A stretch of DNA of 64,000 nt from Membranipora membranacea (lineage: Eukaryota > Bryozoa > Gymnolaemata > Cheilostomatida > Membraniporidae). The notes below the pieces were generated by a model. That model had not been told where the DNA came from, did no database searches, and saw nothing but the letters and a program-made list of their open reading frames with translations. Location of the stretch: NCBI GenBank assembly GCA_914767715.1, contig OU612066.1, forward strand, positions 15,133,001-15,197,000. The letters are read 5' to 3'. Position 1 is the stretch's first letter, and every line of letters begins with the position of its first letter. Shown here piece by piece: positions 46,650 to 59,249 of this stretch. The translations under genes were made by a program, and so were the position numbers.

Positions 46650-48945
46650 TACTGGTTCTACTGAAGCTACTTCTGCTACTGCTTCTACTGAAGCCTCTGC
46701 TTCCACCGAGGGTACTGCTGCTACTTCTGCTTCTATTGAAGCTACTGCTTCCACTGCTTCTACTGAAGCTACTGCTGCTACTTCTATTGAAGCTACTGCT
46801 GCTACTTCTATTGAAGCTACTGCTTCCACTGCTTCCACTGCTGCTTCTGCTTCTACTGAAGCTACCCCTGCTACTTCTGATACTGCTTCTACTGAAGCTA
46901 CCGCTGCTACTGCTACTGCTACTACTGCTGCTACTGCCTTTACTGATGCTATTCTGCTACTGCTTCTACTGAAGGTACTGCTGCTACTGCTTCTACTGAA
47001 GCTACTGCTGCTACTTCTGCTACTGCTTCTACTGAAGCTACTTCTGCTACTGCTTCTTTTGAAGCTACTGCTTCGGTTGCTACTACTGCTGCTACTGCTT
47101 CTACTGAAGCTACCACTGCTACTTCTGCTATTGCTTCTACTGAAGCTACCGCTGCTACTGCTACTGCTACTACTGCTGCTACTGCCTTTACTGATGCTAT
47201 TCGCTACTGCTTCTACTGAAGGTACTGCTGCTACTGCTTCTACTGAAGCTACTGCTGCTACTTCTGCTACTGCTTCTACTGAAGCTACTTCTGCTACTGC
47301 TTCTTTTGAAGCTACTGCTTCGACTGCTACTACTGCTGCTACTGCTTCTACTGAAGCTACCCCTGCTACTGCTTCTTCTGCCTCTAATGCAGCTACTTCT
47401 GCTTCTACTGCGGCTTCTACTCTACTTCTGCTACTGCTTCTACTGCAGCTACCGCTTCCACCGAGGCTACTGCTGCTACTTCTGCTTCTTTTGAAGCTAC
47501 TGCTTCCACTGCTTCTACTGAAGCTAATGCCACTACTTCTATTGAAGCTACTGCTGCTACTTCTATTGAAGCTACTGCTTCCACTGCTTCAACTGCTGCT
47601 TCTGCTTCTACTGAAGCTACCCCTGCTACTTCTGCTACTGCTTCTACTGAAGCTACCGCTGCTACTGCTACTACTGCTGCTACTGCTTTTACTGCTGCTA
47701 TTCTGCTACTGCTTCTATTGCAGGTACTGCTGCTACTGCTTCTACTGAAACTACTTCTGCTACTGCTTCTACTGAAGCTACTGCTTCCACCGAGGCTACT
47801 GCTGCTACTTCTGCTTCTATTGAAGCTACTGCTTCCACTGCTTATACTGAAGCTACTGCTGCTACTTCTATTGAAGCTACTGCTGCTACTTCTATTGAAG
47901 CTACTGCTTCCACTGCTGCTTCTGCTTCTACTGAAGCTACCCCTGCTACTTCTGCTACTGCTTCTACTGAAGCTACCGCTGCTACTGCTACTGCTACTGC
48001 TACTACTGCTGCTACTGCCTTTACTGCTGCTATTCTGCTACTGCTTCTATTGGAGGTACTGCTGCTACTGCTTCTACTGAAGCTACTGCTGCTACTTCTG
48101 CTACTGCTTCTACTGCTTCTACTGAAGCTACTTCTGCTACTGCTTCTACTGAAGCTACCCCTGCTACTGCTTCTTCTGCCTCTAATGCAGCTACTGCTGC
48201 TTCTACTGAAGCTACTTCTGCTACTGCTTCTACTGAAGCTACTGCTTCCACCGAGGCTACTGCTGCTACTTCTGCTTCTATTGAAGCTACTGCTTCCACT
48301 GCTTCTACTGAAGCTACTGCCGCTACTTCTATTGAAGCTACTGCTGCTACTTCTATTGAAGCTACTGCTTCCACTGCTTCGACTGCTGCTTCTGCTTCTA
48401 CTGAAGCTACCCCTGCTACTTCTGCTACTGCTTCTACTGAAGCTACCGCTACTACTACTACTACTGCTGCTACTGCTACTGCTTTTACTGCAGCTATTCT
48501 GCTACTGCTTCTATTGCAGGTACTGCTGCTACTGCTTTTACTGCAGCTACTGCTGCTACTTCTGCTACTGCTTCTACTGAAGCTACTTCTGCTACTGCTT
48601 CTTTTGAAGCTACTGCTTCGACTGCTACTACTGCTGCAACTGCTTTTACTGCTGCTATTCTGCTACTGCTTCTAATGAAGGTACTGCTGCTACTGCTTCT
48701 ACTGATGCTATTGCTGCTACTTCTGCAACTGCTTCTATTGAAGCTACTTCTGCTACTGCTTCTATTGAAGCTACTGCTTTGACTGCTTCAACTGCTGATA
48801 CTGCCTCTACTGAAGCTTCACCTGCTACTGCTGCCTCTACTGCAGCTACTGCTGCTGCTGCTTCTGCTGCCACTACTGCAGCTACCGATGCTGCTGCTAC
48901 TGAGGCTACTGCTGTTACTGCCCTTACAGGCTCCCTTTTTTAAAT
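46650..48945. repeat. 2.3-kb NCT-triplet satellite with higher-order repeats
   Basis: Almost every triplet is GCT, ACT or TCT with periodic GAA, as in ACTGCTTCTACTGAAGCT. One plus frame reads Thr/Ser/Ala-rich (ATASTEATAATS), another poly-Leu/Lys, and the minus strand Ala/Val/Glu. Longer blocks recur about every 250-400 bp (for example GAAGGTACTGCTGCTACTGC at about 46971 and 47217, with GGTACTGCTGC again at about 48054, 48518 and 48679), often beside GCTATTCTGCTACTGC, where a one-base shift changes frame. Because the frame breaks at each higher-order junction and there is no start or splice context, I treat it as satellite, not a gene. Confidence 0.85.
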
Positions 48946-50939
48946 GTTTATTGTGAAAACTTTCCTTGTGAGCTTTTTTTTTTTTTTACTAGATCAGTAA
49001 TGCTTTTATTTCTTCCCAAAAACTTGAAATGCATACTGCGAATTCCAAATCAAGCCTGGAATGTCATTGTTAAGGTAATGTCAAAGACCGATCCGAATAT
49101 CAACATATCATATATCGTTGGAAAGCTGCCGAGCTACTAAAAATGAATACCTGAACAAAAACTTGATACGAGGATATGAGGCAAAAAACGCTGTTTTTGT
49201 CAATGCAGATGGAGGAGTCCAATTAATTGCAAAAAATTTCAAAACATGTGGAATGTATACTAAGAGATTGCATTCATCATAAAATTTGATTTTCTCTGAT
49301 ATATGACTAGTCTAAATTGACTTTTTACGTCACGCCATACAACACATTTTTTTTGTGAAGACGTGAGAATATGTGAAATTTCAATCATTAATTCACAACA
49401 GATCATAGGTTCGAATCAAAATTAATTATTATTTTCTCTTAGAGTACTCTTCAAATGTCCTACACATTGACTTTCAAAAAATAAGCTTGCATATTGCAAT
49501 GACAATGGACTCTCGAATACGGCTAATATTTTCGCCGCCTTTGCATAACGCCAAACATGCTGTCCAAATAACCATTATTGTGGCCAAACAAAGTTTTTTT
49601 TGAAAGTTCTCACATACGAAGCCGCTTTCAATAACCATGGTGCACACAAGAAATGCCAACATAATTTTTCATTGCATCTTCATTTTTCTTGAATTTAACG
49701 CAAAAGAATGCCAAAAAACACCTCAAAAGTCCCTAAAAAGACCTCAAAAGTCCCTAAAAATAGCTGTTTTTTGGCATTCTTTTGCGTTAAATTCAAGAAA
49801 AATGAAGATGCAAAGGAAAATTATGTTGGCATTGCTTGTGTGCACCATGGTTAATGAAAGCGGCAAAACGGAATGTAATGACTTTGATCCAATACGTGAA
49901 TGTTGAATATAGACCCCACAAACAGGATTGATTGATGACATAAAAAAATGGATTTTTTAAACTTGAAGACACAATCTACTTCTTACCATTGTACTTTGAA
50001 AGTAGGCAAGGTGACATGTAACCTCATCACATTTCATCCAGTGATATAAGCGAGAATTTCAACGCTCCATGTGGTAGGGCAAGTCACGCTCTTCTTGTTC
50101 ATATTATTTGTTTGTTCGTTTGTTTTAATTTTATATCTTCTCATCCGAGAATGCTTACAATAACAGACAAAAATTGCCCCTTGGTAAATAAAAATGTAAA
50201 ACTGTAAAAACTGTAAAAACATATGTTATTATGTCAGGATTATAATAAAACTCTTACATATATAAGGTCACGTGATCAATGAATTTATATATCATATCTG
50301 ATAATGCGTTTTCTATGCTTTCCAGGAATATCAAGTCAATTCTAGAATACTGGTCCTATTTTATCGAGAAATCAAGATAATGTTGCATTGTGGGAATGCC
50401 TATTTGCAATATCAGTGTACTGTTAGGGATACGGGATAATTTTACTAAGGGCACATAACCAAGGACTTCTTGCATTTTCAAATAACTTGGTCCCCTGGGT
50501 TACAAAGTGATATTGCAAGAGTGGCAATCGAGGTGCTAAGTCTTGATACACAATTTTTAACTTGCAGCCTCGCCCTTAAGGCACACTATTTCGCCGCCAC
50601 GATGTGGTGAGTGACAAACCATTGGGATTTTAACCAACATTTTGACCAACAACTCATCCCTCAGCTAACACAGACGGAACAAACTTGTACTAGTTCAACT
50701 AGATTGCATAGGATGACTGAGCAGAATGAGGGCTTAATTTTGAGTAATATTACATGGAGATTGAACCAACTTGGAGATGGTTATTTATAACTTAGAATTT
50801 GAAATGTGCATGCCTTGCAATTAGCATGCAAAGCAAGCATCGAGCAATGAGGAAATGAAATCTAGTTTTGCACCTCTGACAAAAAGGAAATGCTATCCTA
50901 GTGTGGTAACTGGATTAGCTACACTTGAAAATCGTTGTT
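48946..50939. other. Intergenic stretch before gene C, with a fold-back element
   Basis: No gene found. The main feature is the palindrome at 49621-49864. Open frames at 49474-49662, 49637-49906 and 49744-49941 are by-products of its arms. Confidence 0.5.
49621..49864. mobile_element. 244-bp fold-back element with about 97-bp arms
   Basis: The arm starting GCCGCTTTCAATAACCATGG (49621) is complementary to the arm ending at 49864, with only a few mismatches. The centre (about 49720-49767) has a 19-bp direct repeat, CCTCAAAAGTCCCTAAAAA, present twice. There is no coding capacity. If transcribed it would make a long double-stranded hairpin. Confidence 0.85.
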
Positions 50940-51252
50940 GATTGGTTGTAAAATTATATATGATTGTCTCATTGGATAGTTGTAATTAGCCTGAAAATCG
51001 TCATAATGTAAACAAGCTTTGATTGAAGCACAATCTGGAACTCGGGTTATTTACAATTTATGGTGCAATCAAGCTGAGAGATAAGCCGCATTCACTGATT
51101 TATAATGTATAATGTATAATGTATTATAAATCAGTGGCAGCAATGGTTTTATTGATTAAACCAATGAGAACTGCAATTGAGTTGAGTATCGAACACAATG
51201 TGGTGCAATCATGTTTTGTCGAGCATGCCTATTGAATTTTCGAAGCTATAAA
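50940..51252 (+). promoter_or_regulatory. Core promoter of RBR gene C
   Basis: GATTGGTT (50940-50947), TGGTGCAATC (51201-51210, plus an earlier copy near 51061) and TATAAA (51247-51252) repeat the order seen in A and B, although the surrounding sequence is diverged. The spacing from TGGTGCAAT to TATA is 46 bp, versus 44 in A and 35 in B. A perfect hairpin (CACTGATTTATAAT..ATTATAAATCAGTG, 51093-51136) lies between the boxes. The acceptor before the start codon is at 51614-51615. Confidence 0.6.
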
Positions 51253-51624
51253 TTGATGTATGCTATGTCAGCAATCAAATCTGCAAACAGAGAGAACTAA
51301 GCACAGCTCAACCTTTGCTGACACATCTGAGGTACAGAGCAAAGCTTTGATTAACACAGAGGTTGAAACACAAAGCGAAGGAAGTAGCTCATTTCAACTT
51401 TATATTTTATATTAAGTCCCACAGAGGTATGTTCACGCCTTATTTAGCAGTAATCTAAACTTCACGGCTCTGAATGGAGAGCGTTGCAAAATAATTTATC
51501 TGGACGCTGTACAGGAGAAAGCACTACCAGCACATTTAGTTGCTATATATTATGTTAATGTTGCATGTTGCATTTTACGTAGTAACCATGGTTAAATTAT
51601 TTTACTAAATTTCAGTTATTCATC

Positions 51625-54600
51625 ATGGTAAAAAAAGGATCTAGACGAGGCCTAAACACAGGCAATACTATTAGAGATTATCAGCGTAACCCAGCCCTGC
51701 GACAGTTTCAGAAATATGGCTGTCTGGTTATGAGCGCTACCCACGAGATTCAACGAGACCTCAAGGCTAAAGAAGTTATGAGCGATGTCGTCAGCTGTTT
51801 CCCACAGAACAACCATGGACATTCGGATGTAGAACTGTCCCTCAACAAGAAACGCCGATGGGAATTACCTCAACAACTGGTGGAGAAGATTGAGAACGAG
51901 AGCAGCAGTAAAGTTGTCGAGGTAATATTCTTTTTGATGCAAACATGTTAAAATGGATGGCATTTGATAAATATACAATATTCAAAGCTTCATTACATAC
52001 ATGATGCTACCTTGATGCCAGTATCCAATAATATGTAATGTAATAGTATATTTAGGATCTTACCTCCATTCGATTAAAATTGCCAAAACTTTATTATTAC
52101 ATCCATCATAATCAAGATCCAAATTTAAATTGATTCAAATTTTTTATGTTACAGATTTCAGTTATGGAGCATACTCTTCATTCCTTATCTTGCAATCCAA
52201 ACTATGCATTTTGCGATGCCTATTACAACAATCAGGGCCCTGTTAGAGAATGCATAACAGACTCCGTGCATCCAATGAATGTCAGGTCCGCCAAACAAGG
52301 ACGTCGGGATCAGGATTTCTTGAACAAAGCACAGCGAGCTCAGAGGAAGAAAGCTATACGATTGGGGCAGTATGAAGGTAAATAAAAATGAAGTTGTCTC
52401 CTCCTAAAGAACGGCAGAGGTCAACTACAAATTCCCTTTGTAATTTGTATACTTTCAAGCCAACCTCTATAAATAAATAAATAATAATAATAAATACAGC
52501 AGAAGAAACGTAAACCACAATCAAGAACAACCTAACATTTACATGGATGGTTGGTAATAACTTTTTGTTTCACCTACTGCCAGATTCAGTTGTGGTTCTG
52601 TGATCTTTTCAAGCAGCCAATGTTATTATAGTTTAATTTTAACTTAATCATATTTTCTTCTTATAGAACCAAAATTAGAAAAATCAGGGCTCCCAAAATG
52701 TGAGTTTCACATCTCATACGGCCCTCCATCTGATGGCAATCTCTTCAAAAACCTGGTAACTCAAGGTAAATTTATTATGTTATATTCTATTATTATTATA
52801 TTATATTGTATTGTTTCTCTCACTTATATATTTAACCTAAAGCCTCGGTACACTACCACCTTTTGATCGATCACCATGAGTAATTTCTTTGATAATATTC
52901 TAATGCGTGACAACTTGGATCTTGAAATTTTGCTCTAATGCTAATTTGTTTTTCTTTTAGGATTCGCTCAAAGTAAAAAGAAGCTCACACAAAGTGCAAC
53001 TGGAAACTCCAAGCGATTCTTGAACCATCGGAATGACATTGACATTGATGAAGAACTAGATATCATGCAATATGACGGTTATGACAACTATTTCGAAGAT
53101 GAGAGAGATCACGAAGGCACTCAGGAGTTGTCTCCTCGTCATTCACTTGTTCTCCCTCTGTCAGACTTTGCTAAACCTGCTATCAACCCATTCAGGTCTC
53201 GAATCAGGTAAGGAACATTCTATCAAAGGAGATACCTTCATAATCAGAGTTTCTGTTTGGCAAATCTTGAGGTTCTCTCATCTTTGACATGCTTTACTGG
53301 AGGGGACTATAAATAATCAGAGGTTATTTTTCCGACTCTGTTGAGCAGTGATACAATTTTTGATCTCATTTGCAGATGTACAGATAGCTCAGGTTCAGAG
53401 GGATCGACATGTGGGGCTACCAAAGACAGTAAGATTTTCATAACCAACCCAAATCGCTCACACAAGAAGGAAACCAGCATAGGCATGCCATTACCTAGTC
53501 ACACCATCCCATCACATCCCTACACTCCAGATTACACTGAGGTCCTAATCAGCCAATCAGAAATGGATATGATGTGCCTCATGCAAAACTTTGGAGAAAG
53601 GTTTTCTGAGTCTTTCTGTACTCCCCGAGTAATCACACTTGACCTGTCTGAGGAACTCGGGCTCAGTAATGAGGAAAAGTTTCATCTGGTGCTTGTTCTA
53701 CGCGCTGAGGGCAAAGAGCATGATAGATACAGGTAAATCTTTAACTTCTTCTGTTTATTTATTCTATGTGTCATCTGCATCATATATTGATTTGAAATCA
53801 CGGTCCTTCATGACAGTGCTTCACTCCTGCCTGAATTCAGTACCATTTATTATTCCACAGAGTGTATTGTACCGGAAGCTTCATTAATAAAGACCACACA
53901 AAGATTCAGACTCTCGTTGCTGACAAAGTGCATGATCTGCTAACATTGAAGGAACTTGCAGTGAGACACGGGAGAGAGGTTACATCATCCAAGTAAGCAT
54001 AACACAAATAATATACATGGAATATTGTTATGACTGTATTGAGTATTATATTACATTCACTTATCTGGCATATTGATATATCAAAATGTGCTCAGTTAGA
54101 TTTTTATACATATCATCGAAGTTAACGGCAAGGTGAAACTCATGATGATGCAACACTTGAACAAAAGTTGAAACCCCATTGTGAGGAAACTTTGCTGATG
54201 CAATCACGGGTTAATTTGCATTGACTATCAAGTCTTTACAAACTGTGATGCCTTTTGTTTGTAGTGTTGCACATAAGAAAAAGCAAAGAATGGCAGCTAA
54301 AAAACCATCATCCGACTTGACTTGGAATGTCAGCTCATCTGACCTATCACAGCTAACCAAGAGCAGCGTCAAGACCTATAAGAAACAGGCAGAAACCAAT
54401 GCAGCAAACCATAAGGTGATGATTGGTCAATGATGGAAAAATAAATGTTTATTTATATGTTTATGGATGGAATGAAACAAATTGATTGTATAATTTCAAC
54501 ATTAGAACTGTGAACACACCATATCCAGAATGAAACTTACTGCGCAATGTCAGCATACTGCAAAAATAACAGGGTTAAAAATTGATTTTGATTTATAAAT

Positions 54601-56787
54601 TGACTTTTAAGTTTTGGTACAATTGGATTTATTTATTAATTTATTTGTTGTTTCTTTTGGTAGGAGTCAGTCAGAGATTTTGTTTTCATCCCAACACAGA
54701 ACCAGAGAGCTATTAGCTGTAATCTGCAATGCGGAATCTGCTTTGAGAATTTGGATGACAAAGTGTTACACAGCGCTCTTCTGCCGTGTCAGCATTATTT
54801 CTGCAACGAGTGTTGGAGCCTGCATATCACCAAATCCATCAAAGAAGGTGCTGTCTCCATCAAGTGCCCTGAGTATGAGTGTGGGAAGACTGTTGACCCC
54901 ATCTTTGTGATGGCTATGGTTGAGTTTCACAACTATGCACTCCATGAAGCCCATCTGACTGAATTCACACTATTCTCACAGAAGAAAGCAAGCTGGTGCC
55001 CAAAAGAAAAGTAAGTCTTTTAAACCTTTAATATTAGGATATATGCATATCGGAATTACCCCTCTGTTACTAAAAGGCGATAACTCCTTTTTGACAGTTG
55101 GAGCTTTTTTGTCATCAGAAACTCCCTGCTACCACTAACCATATTCATTATTAACATGTGTGTCACCACATAGAAAGTATTATACAGCTGACATCAAATT
55201 GATAGGGATCGTAGCAATCATTCTCAAGCTGACATGTATTTTTATAAAGGGTGTTGAATTATTTTAGATGCAGTCGTGTGTTACATTGTGGCGATGATTT
55301 GGCCGGTAGAGATGACCCAATCCCAGTCAAGTGTGATTGTGGAACAGAAAGCTGTTTCAAATGTCTCGCTGAGCCACATTGGCCTCTCAGCTGCTCACAG
55401 CTCAAAGATTACCACCAGAAACTCACCAGAGATGGTAAGCTGAAGACAATTTCGTTTGGTTGAAAGAAATTAAATCTCCAAGTTTCTTGATGCCATTCAA
55501 CCTAATCACCAAAATCCCCCCCCCCCTCTTCACACAGAATTAAATGATAATTTCAACCCTACTTACTGAAATTACTGATGCAATGGTATCATATTGTATA
55601 ACATCACACCATTTTGATGCCTTTTTTACTTATTACAGGATTGAAGAATCTCACCACGTACAAGGCTGACTGTTACATTGCTGTGTACACTAAGCCCTGT
55701 CCCACCTGTCACTACCCAATAGAGAAAGACGGAGGATGTGTTCACATTTTCTGTTTCATATGTCAGACACCATTCTGCTGGTCATGTGGACGTGCTTATG
55801 TTGGCCTTGAATACTATCACACATGTAAACCTGGGGGTGTAGCAACCACTGTAAGTTATACAAATATGAGTTTGTACATTTATTGATATTGGTTTAGATT
55901 TTAGAAGGTAGTCTTTACAGCTTTTCCCAGTTGTCTTACCATGCAAACTGATCTTTTGTTGTTTTACAGCTAATGTTATGTAATTTGACACTGGACTGAG
56001 TTTGCACTAATTTTTTTACAATGTTTTCTTTGCGATTGGATTAGCACTTGAAAAGTTGTCTTACCCTGATATTCCTGTTGTAACGGGATGTTTGTTGTTT
56101 TACAGCTAAACGAGTTTGATAACGGTATACCAGATTCTTCTAATACACACTACAATAGCGCATGTGGACACAGGATATACAAAGCTCCTTATATGAGACA
56201 TAAATTCAACAAAGATGCCAGACAACTTCTAAACAACACCTCAGTATGTAATTTTTAAAGTTAATCCCAACAAGGCAGTGTGTTAGGAAACCTGAACAGT
56301 CAGAGCTCACATGTTGAATTATGTCAGGATAGAGTGTGCATCGCATGATAGACCTCCTGAGTCGTGAAATTTAATCTAAATAGACAAACTTGTATTGTTA
56401 ATTCGTTAATCACATACCATATTTAATTTGTAGTTCAAGTCTGCGCTCAGTATTGCACCAATGACGAAGGAGAAATCTCTCACACGTTACCTGCATCAAG
56501 CTGTCGGACAAGTTTTTGCCTCTCATCATTTACTGGAATTCTGCTGTGCAACCAACTCCTACAAGAAGGGCGCTAAATACTGTCTACCGCGAATCTTCAC
56601 ACTGAGTTACCATCTGATCACACTTGAAAACATCCTGAAAAGCACAAACCCGAACAAAACTACACTTGAGAAACTAGTTAAAAGCTACGAAGATGTTAAA
56701 TGTAACACTGATGTACTTATGTGTGAAATTTCAGCTGCATTAAACTATGTGAAGCCAGCCAATCAGAGCTCTTCTGATTCAGAGTGA
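51625..56787 (+). CDS. Ariadne-like RBR E3 ubiquitin ligase, copy C (diverged)
   Basis: Complete third copy, 25 kb from B. Exons: 51625-51921, 52155-52377, 52667-52765, 52961-53207, 53376-53732, 53861-53992, 54265-54415, 54664-55010, 55268-55434, 55639-55850, 56106-56243, 56434-56787; 907 residues. All phases equal those of A and B although most introns are unrelated, so it is the older duplicate. RING1 (CGICFENLDDK..CQHYFCNEC), IBR (CSRVLHCGDDL..CDCGTESCFKC..PHWPLSC) and RING2 (CPTCHYPIEKDGGCVHIFC, catalytic Cys near residue 707, then CWSCGRAYVG) are intact. Exon 1 keeps MVKKGSRRGLNTGNTIR and QKYGCLV. Exon 4 keeps an acidic tyrosine-rich run. Exon 7 is lysine-rich (HKKKQRMAAKK). The C-terminus adds a short Ser/Asp tail (SSSDSE). 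Poly(A) signal at 56948-56953. Confidence 0.9.
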
Positions 56788-58264
56788 ACAGTCTTCTGCT
56801 CAGTATTGACTAGATCGATTTATCGAATCGACTCCATTTACATATCTTTTATTTATTTGAATATTTATTATCATTATTTTGGTTTTTCCTCCCAAATACA
56901 TGTATTTAGCATGAGATTTGCGATAGTACTTCTATCCCATTCCCGATAATAAAGAAGTAAATTGCTAACTTATTACCTTTTATTCTAATGACACAAAGTC
57001 TGGATAGAGATTAAAACAAACAAATTAATTGATAAAAAAATTATTTGTCTATTATTAGCATATTGAATTCTATGTGAAGAATGTTTTAAAAGTGTTCCTC
57101 TAGGCTGTCAGTGTCAAGACACTACGACATAATAAGATTAAGAGTATATATATCCAATTTCTATATTATGGTTTGGATATACTATGTCTAAGTGCTCAGA
57201 CGACTGCAATGTGACTAAGACGCATTACATTATCAAACACTGAAGTTGATTATTTGATAATGTAATGTCACATACTCGCAAAGTAGCCATATTCTTAGAT
57301 TACTCTATAAGCTGCTATAAGCAGGGAGTTCTTATCCCAAACTCCCTCTAGAAGTGACTTGCAGAGAAAAATGACAGATTATACAGAGTTGTGTTCACTT
57401 GGTAATCTCTTGAATCCCACTGCATGGAGCTTTCTCATTTTTATGTTTTCAGTGAGCTCTTTAAATTTCTCAGGATGTCTTGATACTGATATTGATTTTT
57501 ATTTGGATGATGTCAACCCACATGCAGTCTTCTTGAATCTGGAGAGAGCTGACCAAAGTGAATGAACTAGTCTGAGCCCCCCAGACTTTTGCCCCTCGTC
57601 CGACGGCCCCCGGCGAGAGAAAGTCTGAGAACAATGCAGGATCTTGCTGGAGTTGCCTTGAGTGTTATAAGTTGTTCAAGGGGAGCACTAAAACTGCAAT
57701 ATCTATTGATTTCTATTCATGCCACCTACTAATACTATATTGCTCCAGGTATGAGAGTTTTCCAGTCAGACTCTAGGAAAAGTAGCCTCATGTTTGGGAA
57801 ATACCCATGAGCAGAGATATTCACTGCCAAGTAGTGAAGAAAATGTCAGCCAGAATTTCATTCATTTTGAATTAGGGCGGTCATTCATGAGTCATGACAT
57901 TGACAAAAGGTCATACAATGTGTATTACTGGACCCTAGGCTATATGAAGTAAGATTAATGTAGAAGTAACGAGAGGAAAAATTCAAGCAAATCCTGCAAA
58001 GTGCATAGACTATGAATGAACATATCTCTATTTCCACTGTGTGCAAACATGCATACAGTCTGAATGTCCTACAAGAATTGCTCCTCATCATAAGGGATGC
58101 ATTCACAGTATGCATGCATGTAAACTCATTCATCATCATTGGAATGTGACCCCTCCACTCCACCAATAATCAATCATAATCATAGATATATATTCATGGA
58201 TAAGGGGAACATATCTGGTTCTGAACAAGCATATGGCAATTTATGCTGCGTTAAGAACCCATCC

Positions 58265-58327
58265 GGATGCCTATCGGACAACCGCCGGTTGTCCGCGCGG
58301 CATCCGGTGGTTGTCCGATAGGCATCC
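58265..58327. repeat. CCGG-rich inverted repeat
   Basis: GGATGCCTATCGGACAACC (58265-58283) and its perfect complement (58309-58327) surround a GC-rich centre. Further half copies (CATCCGG, CGGACAACC) continue to about 58400. The block is sharply more GC-rich than its surroundings. Confidence 0.8.
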
Positions 58328-58466
58328 GGTTGGCCGTCGGACAACCACCGGATACCAAATAGGCATCCGGTTGCAAAAATCGCCTCCGGACACAAATTTG
58401 ACAGAGGCGGATGGGTTCGTAACAGAGAAGGATGGGTTGTGGACACTCATCATCCAAGAAAAGACC

Positions 58467-58600
58467 CATCCGGACATGTTTTTAGCAGCTAAAATTACTG
58501 CTCAAAGCTCATCCTGACATGTTTTTAGCAGCTAAATTACTGCTCAAAGCCCATCCGGACAGGTTTTTAGCAGCTAAAATCACTGCTCAAAGCCAATCCG
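58467..58600 (+). repeat. Three 42-43-bp tandem repeats
   Basis: The unit starts CATCCGGACATGTTTTTAGC and ends ACTGCTCAAAG; copies begin at 58467, 58510 (one mismatch, CATCCTGAC) and 58552. Each contains the palindrome TTTTAGCAGCTAAAA. Together with the preceding CATCCGG palindromes it probably marks one complex mobile element. Confidence 0.85.
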
Positions 58601-58732
58601 GATGGGCAAAATGTCAAGTGGACATCCACATGCTGAGACCAATGAATGTTTTATAGCATATGGTAGCGAGTTTATCTGACGTTCCCATAAAATGAAGTTT
58701 TTTCATTACATGCAGCTTATTAGGAGCTTTCT

Positions 58733-59249
58733 TGACGAGATTTCCAGTGGTTTTGAGGAATTTTAATTTGTTTGTTATCGTTGTTCACAGATATTTATAC
58801 TCCTCAACTCGTTCGATGATGACACCACTGAGAGATAAGTCCTCTGGACTGGGATTGTCCCTAGCATTAGATAGGATGAGTTCTTTGGTCTTGCTTTTTT
58901 TCAATATGAGATGGTTATCATAGCACCATTGGTTGTCATTTCTTGCTGCATAGTTGAAGGTTGGTTTTGAGCTAGTTTTTCGAGAAGAAATAAGTCGTCA
59001 GTATATTTATGCAGAAGCATAATTATTGTTACTGGATGGTGCTAGTTGATCTAGATATATTGAGAACAGAACAGGGGAGATGACGCAGCCCTGTGAGCTT
59101 CCTGTTGATGTTGTAGCTGATGAAGATGTGTTGAGGTTGGTACTAACTTTCTGCTGGCGGTTGATGAGAAAGTTAAAGGTCCAGCTAATCAGATTTGGGT
59201 GAAGGGATGTTTGTTTGAGCTTCTCTATTAGTATTGCAGGGCATATCAT
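58733..59249 (-). pseudogene. Reverse-transcriptase fragment of a non-LTR retrotransposon
   Basis: The minus-strand frame 59249-59007 reads as an RT palm piece: LIEKLKQTSLHPNLISW, LINRQQKVSTN and the motif SQGCVISPVLFSIYLDQL. It continues, after a frame change, into KYTDDLFLLEKL (the catalytic YxDD box, here YTDD), and in further frames KSKTKELILSNARDNPSP and VEEYKY, the usual order after the palm. It is broken by frame changes and lacks both ends, and is unrelated to the R2-type element at 5796. Its right end lies at the truncation point of pseudogene D. Confidence 0.75.

Larger units (their letters stand above)
56954..58732. other. Intergenic stretch between gene C and pseudogene D
   Basis: No gene supported; the frame 57359-57565 has no recognisable content. 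It holds a 15-bp-arm hairpin (CATTACATTATCAAA..TTTGATAATGTAATG, about 57224-57268), a short repeat shared with 31520-31570 (GCCCCCCAGACTTTTGCCCC, near 57577) and the GC-rich repeats listed next. Confidence 0.5.

Noticed and set aside
46589-48580. Long poly-Leu/Lys open frames (for example 47059-47748 and 48050-48580)
   Set aside because: They are readings of the NCT satellite in one frame; other frames are equally open and there is no start, splice or domain context.
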